From: Zygnema cylindricum
Taxonomy: Eukaryota > Streptophyta > Zygnematophyceae > Zygnematales > Zygnemataceae
Length of the DNA stretch: 64,000 bases
NCBI GenBank assembly: GCA_037447655.1
Contig: JBBHKE010000370.1
Coordinates: 21,348 to 85,347 of the forward strand
Direction: 5' to 3'
In this document: positions 21,601 to 33,550 of the stretch, one piece after another
Position numbering within the stretch: position 1 is the stretch's first letter
Layout: the number at the start of each line of letters is the position of its first letter
The notes under the pieces: generated by a model
Databases searched by the model: none
Seen by the model: the letters and a program-made list of their open reading frames with translations, nothing else
What the model was told of the DNA's origin: nothing
Program-made: the position numbers and the translations under genes

Positions 21601-24600
21601 ATGTCGATTGCACTGTTTCGCGTTATTGCCGCGGTTGGAAGAACCATGGTCATTGCGAATACATTTGGTTCATTTGCGTTGATTATTTTGTTCTGTCTTG
21701 GAGGGTTTATTATCGCTAAAGGTGGGCACTTATTTTCCCTCTGGCTTAACATATAGAACGCTGTATTCTTTAGATGAATCAGGCTATTTTTTTTTTGACC
21801 AGGGAGAACTGCAAGATCGTGGGTTGTAGGTCGCTAGTTGTTTCTTGTGGGTCTATGGAGGCATTTTCTTTTTTGAGATTGTTATGAAATATTTTACAGG
21901 AACAGAAGGACCCCTCTTTTTTTTTTTTTTGCGCTGCGTAACGACGGTAAAAACATTGATGAGCACAATTAGTGTATCACACTTCATAGTTTAAATTACT
22001 CTCGTTTACTGGTCTAGTACGAAATTTGAGTCGGTGTGGAAATTACATAATTTGGGAAAGCTGGTTGAAGGGATGTGGAAACCCTCCATGTCCCAACAAG
22101 TTTGGTGATTTTAATCATATTCCAACAAGTTTTTGTGTTGACCTTTGTTTTTTGAACAGATGACATCAAGGCATACTGGATTTGGGGCTTCTGGATTTCC
22201 CCTCTTGCATATGCCCAGAATGCATTGAGTAACAATGAGTTTACCTCACCCAGATGGCAAAATGTGAGTTGTTTTGTTTCTCTTTCATTTTAAACAATTT
22301 GATTGATGTTAGCTTTTCTGTTTCACTGAAAATATCATACTTCTTCATTTGCATTTTTCAACCACTATTTTGTGGCGGTTGGGTCTTTCACGTGAAGGGA
22401 ATTATGTGTTTTTGTACAAACGTTTCTTGCTAAATCTCGTATCTGTTCTTTGTTTTTGATGTTGTTTTGTAAACTCTGTTAGTTTCTTTAAAGCCATGCT
22501 TATGAATTTTGATGTGTTTTTTTGCAGGTTCTTGCACCTGAATTTTCTGCTTATTATCCCGGACAAACAATGGGAGATTTTATCTTACAGTCTCGAGACC
22601 TCTTTAAACCGGATTACTGGTATTGGCTTGGAACTGGGGCATCTTTTGGCTTTTTGATTTTGTGGAATGCCCTCCTCCCATTAGCACTCAAATATTTGAA
22701 TCGTAAGTACTCCATTTTTATTTTCTTCTTTCATCCTTTTTGAAAGCTTGTCTGTTTAAATGTTACTTCCATGTAGTTCCAAGTTGTTGTGGAATACAAT
22801 ATTTACATTAAGCTTTTTCCAACAGGTTCACTTCATACTTTGACGTTCCTGTATCCTGTCTTTCCTTCTTTCCCATTTGTTTCGTCCATCCTATCTTACT
22901 CCGTCTCCCTTTTTTCTTTACCGCCCCCTCATCCCCATCTCTTTCCTTCTGTTTTTATTCATAGAAACTGTTCCCTCTCTTCCCCTTTCTTCTTTTTTTC
23001 TTCCTCTAACCGCTCTCGTCCTTCTCTCTTCCTTAGCCGCTTCTCTTTTTCTTTCTCTGATTGTTAATTCCCCGATTTCTGTTGTCGCTCCTGGATAGCC
23101 TCAGGTCTCCCTCTCGTTCGCCTCTCATCCTCCTCCCCCTTTTCCTGGTTTTTACATCTTTTACAGCCCTTGGGAAACCCCAACCTGTATTGTCGGAAGA
23201 TGCTATTGAAGCAAAACACACTGCCCGAACAGGAGAGACCCGAAAGGAAGACTCTAGGACTGTTTCCCGGGCCAGAACAGGAGCTCTCGATAAGTTTCGA
23301 ACTGGTGAGTTATATCCTCTTGCAGTCTTTGCATTTCTAAAAAAATACTGAAGCTCGCAATAAGTTTCGAACTAGTGGGTTGTAACCAAGTGAACATATG
23401 TGGTTTTTTTTTTCATATTCCTTCGATTATGGCTTGTTGTTGAAGAGACTTGCTCATGTAGATATGCTCGAAGACAAAGTGCATTATGCATGGCTATTAA
23501 AGTTCCACAGGATTATTAGTATACTATTAGTACTAACTCTGAATTATAATAAATTAGATCGGTTTAGGGTAGTTATGTTTCAAGGCATTCAAATTAGTCT
23601 TCTTAGCACTATTTTAAGATTTTCCGTCCAAAAAGAAATTGCGACTGTTATTAACTTTTATAGCTACGAATAGGGCCGTGCATTTTTGGTCAGTACAATT
23701 CATGTTGTAATTCGAAAGCTGGTATTTTCAGTAAATATGTACATAGTTAATGGAAACATTATTTTTTGTGCAGGTTCAACCCTTGGTCAGGCTTCGAATC
23801 TGGGTCAACACTCAGGTCTTGGACAGTATTCTCACCTTGGACAAAAATCTGGACTCGGTCAAAACTCAAGTCTTATGCCATCAGCAGTTTCTGTACCACT
23901 CAATAATGAGGGAGACATTGCGGAAACTGGAGGAGAATCTCGAAAGGGAATGATTCTCCCATTTGAGCCACTCTCTCTTTCCTTCCACAATGTTAATTAT
24001 TATGTTGACATGCCAGCAGAAATGAAGGTAGAAGGTGCTGCAGACGATAGGTTACAGCTTTTAAGGAACGTTTCAGGAGCTTTTAGACCAGGTGTACTTA
24101 CGGCTTTAGTTGGAGTTTCTGGGGCTGGAAAAACCACTCTCATGGACGTTCTTGCTGGACGAAAGACGGGAGGGTATATCGAGGGAGATGTTCGGGTATC
24201 CGGATATCCTAAAAACCAAGATACTTTTGCTCGAATTGCAGGATATTGTGAACAAAATGATATTCATACGCCCCAAGTGACTGTCTATGAATCACTTATT
24301 TATTCAGCGTGGCTCCGACTTCCAGCTGAAGTTGATCAGGACACTAGAGAGGTGAGTTTCATAGGGAATTTTTTTTTTTTCTTATGTTGGTGATTTTTGT
24401 CTTAAGCAAAAAAGCACACAACTCATTTTCATTAATTGCAATAAGTGTGATTTCAGTTTGCTTTCGTCCAGGATTGGTGATCTCACTTGATCTTTTTGTC
24501 TACAATCTAGATCCAAGAATGGTTGGGAAAAGTGTTAGATATTAACATAGGGAGATGGAGGCGGAGAAGGAGAGGGATTAGTAACTGAATGGATGAATGT

Positions 24601-27600
24601 AGAAAATGGAAGAGTGAGAAGGAAAGGGCTTGGGGTAGAGGGAAGTGAGAGCAGGTGGAAGAGTAAGAGGAACAGGGTCTGGGGCTGATGGAAGACAGCA
24701 GTGACAGGTTTCCTCCTTTATTTGAGGGAGGCGGAGAAGGAGAGGGCTAGGTAACTGAACAGATAAATTTAGAAATGGTAGAGCGAGAGAAGCCAGAGCA
24801 GGAGAGTGATTGCACGGAGCAGGAGAGTGTTTCTATTTTTTCGTCGCTTTTTTTTAGGGGAGGAGGGTTTCTGATTCCCTCTGTTGCTATCCAAGACAAG
24901 CAAGTTGAAATGACCCACTCTTTTTCTTTTAATGATTTTCGACAGGCTTTTGTGGAGGAGGTGATGGATCTTGTTGAGCTCAGCACTCTGCGAGATGCGC
25001 TTGTGGGACTGCCAGGTGTCACCGGTCTGTCGACCGAACAAAGGAAACGTCTCACAATTGCCGTGGAACTTGTGGCCAATCCCTCCATTATTTTCATGGA
25101 TGAACCTACTTCAGGTATGCCTTCTTGGAGCCAGAAATTTAACGGGTTTTGTAGCCTCTGTCTTTGACCTAGACACAAATGAAAAATGGGAAAGTACCAC
25201 TAGGAAAACATGCATTTGGCAATCAGTCATCCTCGTTTATCTAATTAGGCTGAATAGCTATTGTGGTTTACTCAGGTTTTGTTCGTAATTGAAGCCTTTT
25301 GTACAGTTATGATTACTTAAAAATCTGAAGGATTACTTGTAAAGTACGTGTAGCTTCTGATATTGTAATGAGCCTGATGTTGAATGTAGAAATCCTCCCT
25401 TTTTATAACTTGCAAGCCAATGAGCCGGCAAAAGATGCATTGAAAAGACTTATTTGAAGTCAGTGAACAACCATGGCTTTGTGGAGCATCTTTTTGTCAA
25501 TTTCTCATTCCTCTCTTTTTGGTTTTTATTATTTTGCATGTTTTAGAATTCAAAACTTTTTTCTCATATTCTCGTTTTTTTAACTATTTTTCAGGTTTAG
25601 ATGCTCGTGCTGCGGCTATTGTTATGCGCACAGTTCGTAACACTGTGGACACTGGCCGTACTGTGGTTTGTACTATTCATCAACCTTCAATTGACATTTT
25701 CGAAGCTTTCGATGAACTTGTGCTCATGAAGAGGGGTGGTCAAATTATCTATTGTGGTCCTCTTGGAGTAAATTCACAGATTATGGTTGACTATTTTGAA
25801 GCTATTGAAGGAGTTCCGAAAATTAAGGATGGTTATAATCCTGCAACTTGGATGTTGGAAGTTTCACATCCTGCTGCTGCTGAAAAGCTTGGAGTTGATT
25901 TTGCCGATATTTTTGTGAAATCGGAACGATACAGGTATGTTTATGACTTGAATTACCCATACATTAAATTCCCTTGTTGGATGGGTTTGCAAGGAATTTT
26001 AGCAACATATCATTTTGTTTCTATTGTTTTGAAGAAGTGGACCTTTTTTCCTTTCTCCTTTCTCCCCTGTTGTAGGTTGAGGTTAAAAAACCAGAGTTCT
26101 GAACAGTAGCTTGGGAGCGTATCTATTGGTTTTAGATGAATTAATTAAAATCATTCTTGTAGTCATTTGTTTGCACACATACTACTCTTTCCTCGTTGCA
26201 CTATGGTTAACTAAAATCTATTTGTATTTATGTATATATTTGTTATTTCTGTTCGGCTTCAGGTTGAATGAAGAGCTTATTATTGCCCTAAAAACTCCTC
26301 CTGATGGTTACGAGGATCTCCACTTTGAGACGAAATACTCGACTTCTGCTTACACCCAGTTCTATGCTTGTCTCTGGAAACGGAGCCGAATGTATTGGCG
26401 AGCTCCGGATTATAATGTAGTACGATTCTTCTTCTGTATTGTTATCGCTCTTCTCATCGGTTCTGTCTTTTTTGACCTCGGAACGAAGAGAGCCACTCAA
26501 CAGGATGTTTTAAACGTTATGGGAGCTCTTTACACATCAGCTCTCTTTTTGGGATGGTCAAATGCTTCCACAGTTCAACCTATGTTAGCGGTTGAAAGAA
26601 CAATTTTTTACCGCGAAAGAGCAGCTGGTTTATACTCTGCTCTGCCGTATGCTCTTGCACAAGGGTTGATCGAAATTCCGTACGTTTTTGTTCAGTGCAT
26701 ACTGTATTCTATCGTAACTTATGCGCTGGTCCAATTCCACTGGACCGCAGCAAAGTTCTTCTGGTATTTTTTGTTCATGTTCCTCACTCTCCTTTTTTTC
26801 ACGTATTACGGAATGATGGCTATTTGTATCACTCCAAACGAGCAACTGGCCATGGTTGTTTCTGCGTTCTTCTTCTCTCTCTGGAATCTTTTCTCGGGTT
26901 TCATTATCCAACGGAAGGTGAGGAGATTTTTGCTTTCATAGGTTTGTCTTTTTCGGACGGTATTGCATATTTTCTCTGACAGTGGAAGTAGAGAGGTGAC
27001 TGTGACAACTCTATTGAAATTCACTGAAGTTGTTGGGACGTCTATGGCATACCTCTAAGATGTTCAGCAATTTTTGATGTTCTTTGACAGTTATCAGCGC
27101 TTTTGCATCCATAGAAGAAGGATTCTGAGGAGGCTTTGTTAACATGTCTGTTTTAATTTGCCTTCATTGTTTTTGTTTTTACAGAGAATTCCTGTTTGGT
27201 GGAGATGGTTCTATTTCATCAATCCAGTCGCATGGACACTTTATGGTCTTATCGCCTCTCAGGTGAGTCCGATATTTTGGATTTTTGTGGGTCATGAATT
27301 TGTTCACACTGGGTGTTTGTTTGAAGGGGGAAAGTACATATTGTGTGATTAATTTCGATGGGATGGTTTGAAGGCGTCTTTGTAAGAGTGTTTGTGAAAC
27401 AGTAAAGAGGAAAGGGACAGCTCAATGGATGATTAAATAAATAAACAGATGAATAACTTAGAAATTATGCTCCACCATAAAAGAGAGTGTTGCATCGTGA
27501 TAGAAAAATTTACAGGAAAAAAGACAATGAATTATGAGGAGCGTTGTATGGAGAACAGCTTTTGTTAACTTATGATGTTATTGTATTTTTTGCCAGCTGG

Positions 27601-27788
27601 GAGATTACACAAACTTGATCGAACAGCCTGGACAATCTCCACAACAAGTGAAAGACTATCTAAAAAGTTACTTCAGTTACGAAAGAGACTTCCTGGGAGA
27701 AGTGGTTGCAATTCTAATTGCCTTCACAATTATGTTCTTTTGCATCTTTGCGTATGCCATTCGCAATCTCAACTTCCAGAAGCGGTAG
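15605..27788 (+). CDS. Full-size ABCG/PDR-type ABC transporter (23 exons)
   Basis: Plasma-membrane-type pump of the pleiotropic drug resistance class, expected to export lipophilic compounds, hormones or cuticle/wall precursors using ATP. Exons: 15605-15722, 16360-16451, 16720-16868, 17094-17214, 17456-17544, 17876-17960, 18135-18294, 18682-18758, 19162-19215, 19685-19775, 20124-20239, 20434-20619, 20760-20888, 21094-21721, 22160-22263, 22528-22702, 23167-23304, 23774-24351, 24946-25114, 25595-25934, 26263-26917, 27185-27262, 27597-27788. All introns are GT-AG, and the sum is 4524 nt (1507 aa; usual size 1400-1500). The order is NBD1-TMD1-NBD2-TMD2. NBD1 has Walker A GPPGAGKS (196-203), [13 protein letters not shown] (335-347) and Walker B LFADE (Ala358 where Met is usual). 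NBD2 has GVSGAGKT (951-958), LSTEQRKR (1058-1065), [10 protein letters not shown] and the switch His1115. The N-terminal [13 protein letters not shown] and the C-terminal FQKR ending are family hallmarks. The linker carries five LGQxSx repeats (841-870). The substrate cannot be predicted. Confidence 0.93.
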
Positions 27789-29433
27789 TAAGTTTCTAAC
27801 AGTCTGTTTTAAATAAGGAGAAGTAGACTGTGTACCGCTATGCTCTTAAGACTAGATACCTGCCCTGGGGAGAAATAAAAGAAGAAGAGGAGCAGGATTG
27901 GTTTCTTTTTTCATTATTTTTTTTATTATAAAAGTGTGTCTCTGGTAGTTATGTGTGGTTTCTGGTGCGACATAGATATTTATAGAAGAGAGAGTAAGCT
28001 GTAAATAGTACACACAGAAAGCATCATGTTGTTGTTGGGATGTTGGGAATTGGATACGATGGAGAAATATCATAAGGTGTATGTTCTTGATTCTCTGTTT
28101 GTTTGCAATGATGGTTTGGTTTCTTTTTATTTTAAATATTTGAAAAATGCAAGGCTAGAATATTGCTAAATAATTGAAATGGTGCTTTTTTTTCATTTTG
28201 GATGTTTATTCTTGCATCTGACATGATGTATCCGTGGCATTCTTAATTGTGTGAAGAAGAATGCTTACTATGTTTTCATGCTTTTTATAGGTGGGAGCTG
28301 CCAGGTCTACATAAGTTTCAGTTACATGCACTTGTTGACTTTGTGATCATGATGTCGGACAATTTTTAAAAGCATTTAGATTTTGTTCGCAGTGGTTAAT
28401 TTCTTCATTTTGAGATTAGTGTGGCTGAGAGTCAATCTGTACTTTCAGTGGCCGAGCTCTTCTGTTACACTTTTCTTTTGTTGTACAAAGATGTTTTGTC
28501 TCTGTGGCCACCATCATGACGCTGATGATGATCATTGACAAGAAACTTCTTGGAGGACGTAGTTGCAAAAGTGAGTCAGATAAAAACACAGGCCTTTCCC
28601 AATTAATTAAGCACTCCTAACCATAATAATACCTGTTTGATTTCAATCTCACAAAAATGTCGGCAAAGTCAACTCCAAGCATTTTAGCAGCAACAAGGTG
28701 TGAAACAGTCCTAAAATCGTAAATCAGTGGAAAAACACTTGTGGCACAAAATAAATTTCAGTGTAAAACTGTCATTTAATATTGCTAATTCTGAAAAGTG
28801 TTAACGTCAAACTAATCGTAATGGTCAGTCTAAATTATCATTCGCTGGTAGAGTTAATCAATGTAACTCGAATGTGTTTTTTTGACGCAAAATCAGAGAG
28901 TAGAGTCGATGATATAATTTTCTTATAACCTCTAGCTGCCATGTCTAAATGATTTAATGTAGTCACTTCCAATGAAGTGGTGAGGCCCAACTTCATTAGC
29001 ATTGCGTGGTATAGTTTCATGGATTCATGTGTCAGACGGCTGTGATTCAGTGTCAATGATTGTACATCAATTGTGATTTCATATTGTGAAGTGAAACTGG
29101 GATGGTGGCTATGAGTCTCATGTCAGTGTGTTGCATAGTCACCGCATTTGTGAGAGGAATATTCGGGTACGGGGAAAACTTGGCAATAATATTTGACAAA
29201 GCCAAAAGCCCCAATCATTTGCCATGCTCGGCAGTAGGATCATCATACATTTATAGACTGAATAAATAATAATAATAAAAGGAAACAAAATCACAAAACC
29301 ATATTGCTCTGTTATATTGCAGGTAGTATGTGCCAAATGCCAAAAACAGGAAAGAGAAATAGAAATCATTGCATGCAGTTTTTCTGACCTAAGGTGGTTG
29401 CAGATGACGTAGTTAATTGCTGAGAGTACACAT
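27789..29433. other. 3' flank of the PDR gene, no gene recognised
   Basis: Presumed 3' UTR followed by AT-rich spacer. Only short frames occur, with no family resemblance. No inverted or tandem repeat was noticed before the small TIR elements begin. Confidence 0.5.
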
Positions 29434-29611
29434 TGTAACGCTATTAGTGTTGATGTTTTTCTGCCACTCAACATCGTTTTTGCTGCACATCTGCCCGATT
29501 GAAGACTGCCGATCGGAAGGTGAGAATCTTGCCTTTCAATCGCAGCCGACGTGTGTACGGAGAAAATATGTTTGAAGTGGCGAAAAAAACATTACCACCA
29601 ATAGTGATACT
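29434..29611. mobile_element. Small TIR element (MITE), GTATCGC family, copy 1
   Basis: The left end has GCTATTAGTGTTGATG, then TTTTTCTGCCACT; the right end has AGTGGCGAAAAAAAC and AATAGTGATAC, the inverted form. The internal GGTGAGAATCTTGCCTTTC and GTGTGTACGGA are shared with copies at 29732, 36746 and 47908. It is 178 bp and non-coding. The outer few bases of the arms have diverged. Confidence 0.7.
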
Positions 29612-29731
29612 CGGTTTACCATGTGCCTCGGCATATCCTGCAAATTCAGTCCTAATTGAATTTATTTTTTCTCTGGAATTTGTTTATCATCATAAAAATA
29701 CATCTACTTAAACGTATAGAAAACTACACCA

Positions 29732-29919
29732 TGTATCGCTACTGGTGTTATTATTCTTTTTCGCCACTAAAACATCTTTTCTCCGTACACACTTGAGACC
29801 GCCAATTTGAAGGTGAGAATCTTACCTTTAAATAGCAACCGTCAAATTCATAATCCGACAAGTGTGTACGGATAAAATATGTTTTAAGTGGCAAAAAAAA
29901 CAACACTAATAGCGATACA
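29732..29919. mobile_element. Small TIR element (MITE), GTATCGC family, copy 2
   Basis: Ends are TGTATCGCTACTGGTGTT and AACACTAATAGCGATACA. The inner arms are CGCCACTAAAACAT and ATGTTTTAAGTGGC. Core blocks CCGTACACACTT, GGTGAGAATCTTACC and ACAAGTGTGTACGG are shared with the other family members. It is 188 bp, and the flanking TA on both sides is compatible with a TA target duplication. Confidence 0.75.
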
Positions 29920-30020
29920 CTGTGTACTGCACTGCAAATCACCAATAGAGTGGATTCAAAATGGCATTTTCTAAAAGCTAACCTGAATAGGCCACCCTGT
30001 TCCAAAAATCAAAATCAATA

Positions 30021-30078
30021 CCCCAAATGTTCCGGCAACTATGAAGTTACCCCAAATGTTCCGGCAACTATGAAGTGT
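30021..30078. repeat. 29-bp tandem repeat, two units
   Basis: The unit CCCCAAATGTTCCGGCAACT plus 9 more bases occurs twice in a row. It lies just outside the 3' tail of retroelement copy B, and may be part of that tail or of the target site. Confidence 0.8.
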
Positions 30079-32687
30079 CCAGCGTGTTCCAATTAGTGTG
30101 ACGACATCTGTATACATTAAAAAAATAGGAAGGATAAATTAAAAAGCACGATGGTAAACCATCTGAGTCTGAGGGTACAAAAGGGGTGGCATGGCCAAAA
30201 CTGAAAAACCACAAGTAGGGCAATAAAAAACAAAGAAAGCAACGTGAACACATAAAAATGGCGAGTAAAATAAAAGCACCCAAACTCAAAATGAAAAGAA
30301 AGGCAACTCACAAAACCAAAACTACAACATCAACCCCAACTCAATTAAATATCTACGAAAAGCAACCCCGTAAGTCCCCCCAGCCCGAGGGAGCACGTTC
30401 AAGGAGTTCCAAAACACGTCGACGATCCATTACCGCAATAGCCAAATAGAAGCCTGCACTCGCTATAAAGCCACAGATAAATGTTGACGATAAAAATAAG
30501 TAAGAACCGAAGGAGAAGGGCTCTCAGGTCCTCGTCACTCGAAAGCACTTCGAGCAAAAGTACTGAGAAACTCGTCTAACGCAACACCCAAAAAACCAAA
30601 GATCTCGACAACCATCGAAATAAAGTCATCCATAAGGTCCCAGTGGGCATAATCACGCTCTTTCGCCTTAGCCGCATCACGAGCTGCCACCCCAACATGT
30701 CGAGCCACCTGACCAACAACATGTCGAGCCACCTGACCAACGACTGTAGCCGAAGTAGGGTTCGCCAAAACAATATCACCAAAAATGCGACGGGCGCCAT
30801 CGAGCAAAACAACATCAATCCGGCGCGAGGGAATAATATGAGAAACCTTCCGACGCACAGAAAAGCCCCCTTCCGAAGCGATAGTCGCAACAGCGTCGAA
30901 AATAGTGTCGTGCGCCTAGATCAATTCACCCACAACAAAGCAAATGGACACCATCGAGCCCCAAGACAAAACCACGGGCGCAAACTAGAGAGCGAAGTAA
31001 AGGAGGATGGGAGAGGCCAAAGCAAAACCGAAGGGCGGTGGTGAACTGAGCACGTGAGAATCAGAGAGTGGACAAAATATGTGTAGCAAATAACCAAGAG
31101 CCAGAACCAAGTCCACCACAAGAGAGAAGACGGGAACGCGAAGAATCAGAGGGAAGCGCCTCGAGAAGCTCGGATTTTATGGCCGTGACAACTCGATCGG
31201 AAATCGATTCCTAGACACGCTCAACGGATTTCTAACAAGGGTGGAAAGAATCCGCACATCCACTAGGGCATGAGGAGGAACAGAATGTGACGCGTCCAAT
31301 AGAAATCGTTGGAAGGCGAACACACTGTCTGAAACCTAGGGGACCACGATGGGAAGAACAGGGGTGTCCCCATCTTAGAAGCGGGAAACAAGAGTGGAGG
31401 CAATAAGGCACCAACTTCCCAAATAGGCATTGGAAGCAACACTTGCATTCGATTATTGACCCAATCCCCCCAGAAATACAAAGAGGGATGCTTGAATGCG
31501 GGCCGAATGCCAGACTCCCGACCAAACGCCCAACGACCTAACAGAGTGTGAAGGACGTCCATGAGGCGATCATCAAAGGATGAGAGAGATGAGACAAACA
31601 TCGAGTTGGGAGGGGAAGTACGAGTAAGGTAAAAAGGGCGGTGGGGGAAACACCTAGTTAACATAGCAAAAGCCACTTGGGAATCGGGAAGGTGAGGGAG
31701 GTCGTCCACGTGGGCTAGATCTGTTTGTAAAGCATCATCAAGAAATTGGGTCACCAAAGTATCAGAACTGAGGGGGCAATCCAACACACGAATGCTATCG
31801 TAGGGAGGGGGAGTAAAGGAAAGTGGAATATCTTGTGGGGACCAAATAGCACACTTAGAAGGTTGGACGGAAAGGTTGAGTTCGGTTAAACGTTCCTTGA
31901 AAAAATTATATGTCGACACGTCTTAATCCATAGGCCCAATAATGTGTGTATCATCTAGAACCGAAGGGAAATGGCAAAAAGGGAAAGCAGCTGCGAAAGC
32001 ACGAAGGGCCCGGTAATGGGCAAGGGCGAACAAAGGTCCGCCTAGAGGGTCGCATTGGCGAGTCCCTGTAGCACAGGAGAGAGGAATGAGTCCACCGTCG
32101 GCCGAGAAGGAAAGGTTGTTGGTCAAACAATAAAAAACCCTCACAAAGGGGAATAATTGGACAATCAGAGATAGAGCAGCCATAAGCTCTGAAAAAATGA
32201 TGTTCGATCCACTGTATTGAAGGCATTGGAAACGTCAACCTGAAGAACCAACCAATCCAAATGTACATCCAACAAAGCCCGAATCCCGTGGACCACGGCC
32301 TCACAACCACCTCCCGTGGCCACTCAAACTGATGAGGAGAGAAAAAATCATGAAAGATCGTTTGAGCTAGAGACATATCGCACGAGCCACCAATCTGTAT
32401 CAAACCTCTCCCAAGACAATAGGGCGGATCCATCCATTAGGTTTAGCGACCGCCACAAGGCGGGACGTCGTGAGAGGATCACAAATTCGAGGAGGAACAT
32501 CCCCACTAGCTATAAGAGAACAAACTCAAAAAAACACATCGAACCCCCGGGCACCTGATTCAAGGGGCAAAACATCGCGAAACAACTCATGCACTGTGCC
32601 CAAGGCCCTCCTCGTTCAAAGGTGAGGAAAAGGGAAAAGGGCCTTATTGAAAACCTCCCAATCTAAAGTAAAACTCTTAAAAGGCTC
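30079..32687 (-). mobile_element. Degenerate non-LTR-like retroelement, copy B
   Basis: On the minus strand, conceptual translation gives DVPPRICDPLTTSRL and VAVAKPNGWIRPIVLG (about 32400-32480), then ATGGGCEAVVHGIRALLD and VLQVDVSNAFNTVDR (32220-32330). These are followed by GTRQCDPLGGPLFALAHYRA, DDTHIIGPMD (about 31925-32090), a long connecting region (31263-31919), and a C-terminal domain at 30535-30858 (FGDIVLANPT, VGVAARDAAKAKERDY, MVVEIFGFLGVALDEFL). The YADD-type catalytic box is altered to LDD and stops interrupt the frame, so it is dead. The C-terminal block has spaced Asp and Lys residues reminiscent of restriction-like endonuclease domains of early non-LTR elements; this is inference. 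The 5' end is cut off where the Copia LTR begins. A short duplication (GQVARHV twice) lies near 30700. Confidence 0.78.
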
Positions 32688-33550
32688 TGCAATTCAGTGG
32701 TCTCAATTGACCCACAGAATAAGCAGCCTATGTAAAGCCTCTAGGATAATGTGTGCTCTTCCCACTTTCCCAATGAATAAGTGCCACCCTGGCACACAAG
32801 TATTCTGACCACCCTTACCCCTATGAGGGCCCGAATGCCCTAAGTCGAACGCAAAAAGAATATTTGCTCCCCTGAGCAGTAAGTTATGGCTCGCCAAAGA
32901 TGGCCTATAAATACTAAAGGTCACCTAAAGAGAGGCGCCTAAAAAACGCTAAGTCCCTAAACTCTACTCACAGCTACCTACTACTGTACCCTAGACTAAT
33001 CAAAAGACTGTATCGTACAAGAAAGTACAGTAGCCGATGTACTTTTTGTACGGCCATTGTCGACAGGGCATTCTGGATTACGCCTGTCACCTTGGGAGCC
33101 ATGGTTACCCCTGCCATCTTTTCCGGCGTCCAATGATGTGGCGCCATGTGGCACAACGAGCCTCTATGTTCGAGTGCCGCCAAAATTCCACTCCGGTTTG
33201 GCGGCGGTGAGGATGTCCGTCTGATCAAATATCAAACACGGTTCGATTCGCGTCCGTGAGCGCTGTCGTTTATATGTTTCGTTTGTTAAATGAAAACATC
33301 GTAGTGTAACTCTCTATTACTTTATCAAACCCTACATGTCTAACGCTTCAACAAAGACTTAACGAATAGAATGCCAGGTTGTTTTGAACTGCGAAGGACC
33401 TAGAATCAAATTCGGATCAGTCCAACATTTTGGTCATCTGTTAGTTTGTCTGCCTATTTCTTCTGACTATGGGGTAACCATGGTGACTCTCTCTATCTTC
33501 CTTTCTAGAGTCTAAATTAAGAAGTGAATATTAATTACTTCTTCTCAACA
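32688..33550 (-). mobile_element. Copia-type 3' LTR (copy C)
   Basis: On the minus strand it runs from TGTTGAGAAGAAGTAATTAA to AATTGCA, about 863 bp with TG...CA ends. A TATA-like TATTTATAGG lies at about 32903-32915, followed by GGCGAGCCATAACTTACTG and CTCAGGGGAGCAAA. Its last 170 bp match the remnant 5' LTR at 34861-35075. It abuts retroelement copy B exactly at 32687, so the Copia element probably inserted there. Confidence 0.75.

Noticed and set aside
22789-23160. CT-rich stretch in PDR intron 16 with several open frames
   Set aside because: Long pyrimidine tract leading to the acceptor at 23166; joining exons 16 and 17 directly restores the conserved protein.
24540-24830. GGAGAAGGAGAGGG-rich purine repeats that might be an exon
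   Set aside because: They fall inside a PDR intron between exons 18 and 19; conserved PDR sequence is continuous without them.
30643-31044. 133-codon plus-strand frame
   Set aside because: Antisense shadow of the minus-strand retroelement C-terminal domain, which shows conserved motifs instead.
33236-33262. GGTTCGATTC motif like a tRNA T-loop
   Set aside because: The flanking bases do not form a T-stem or acceptor stem. It lies in an LTR.
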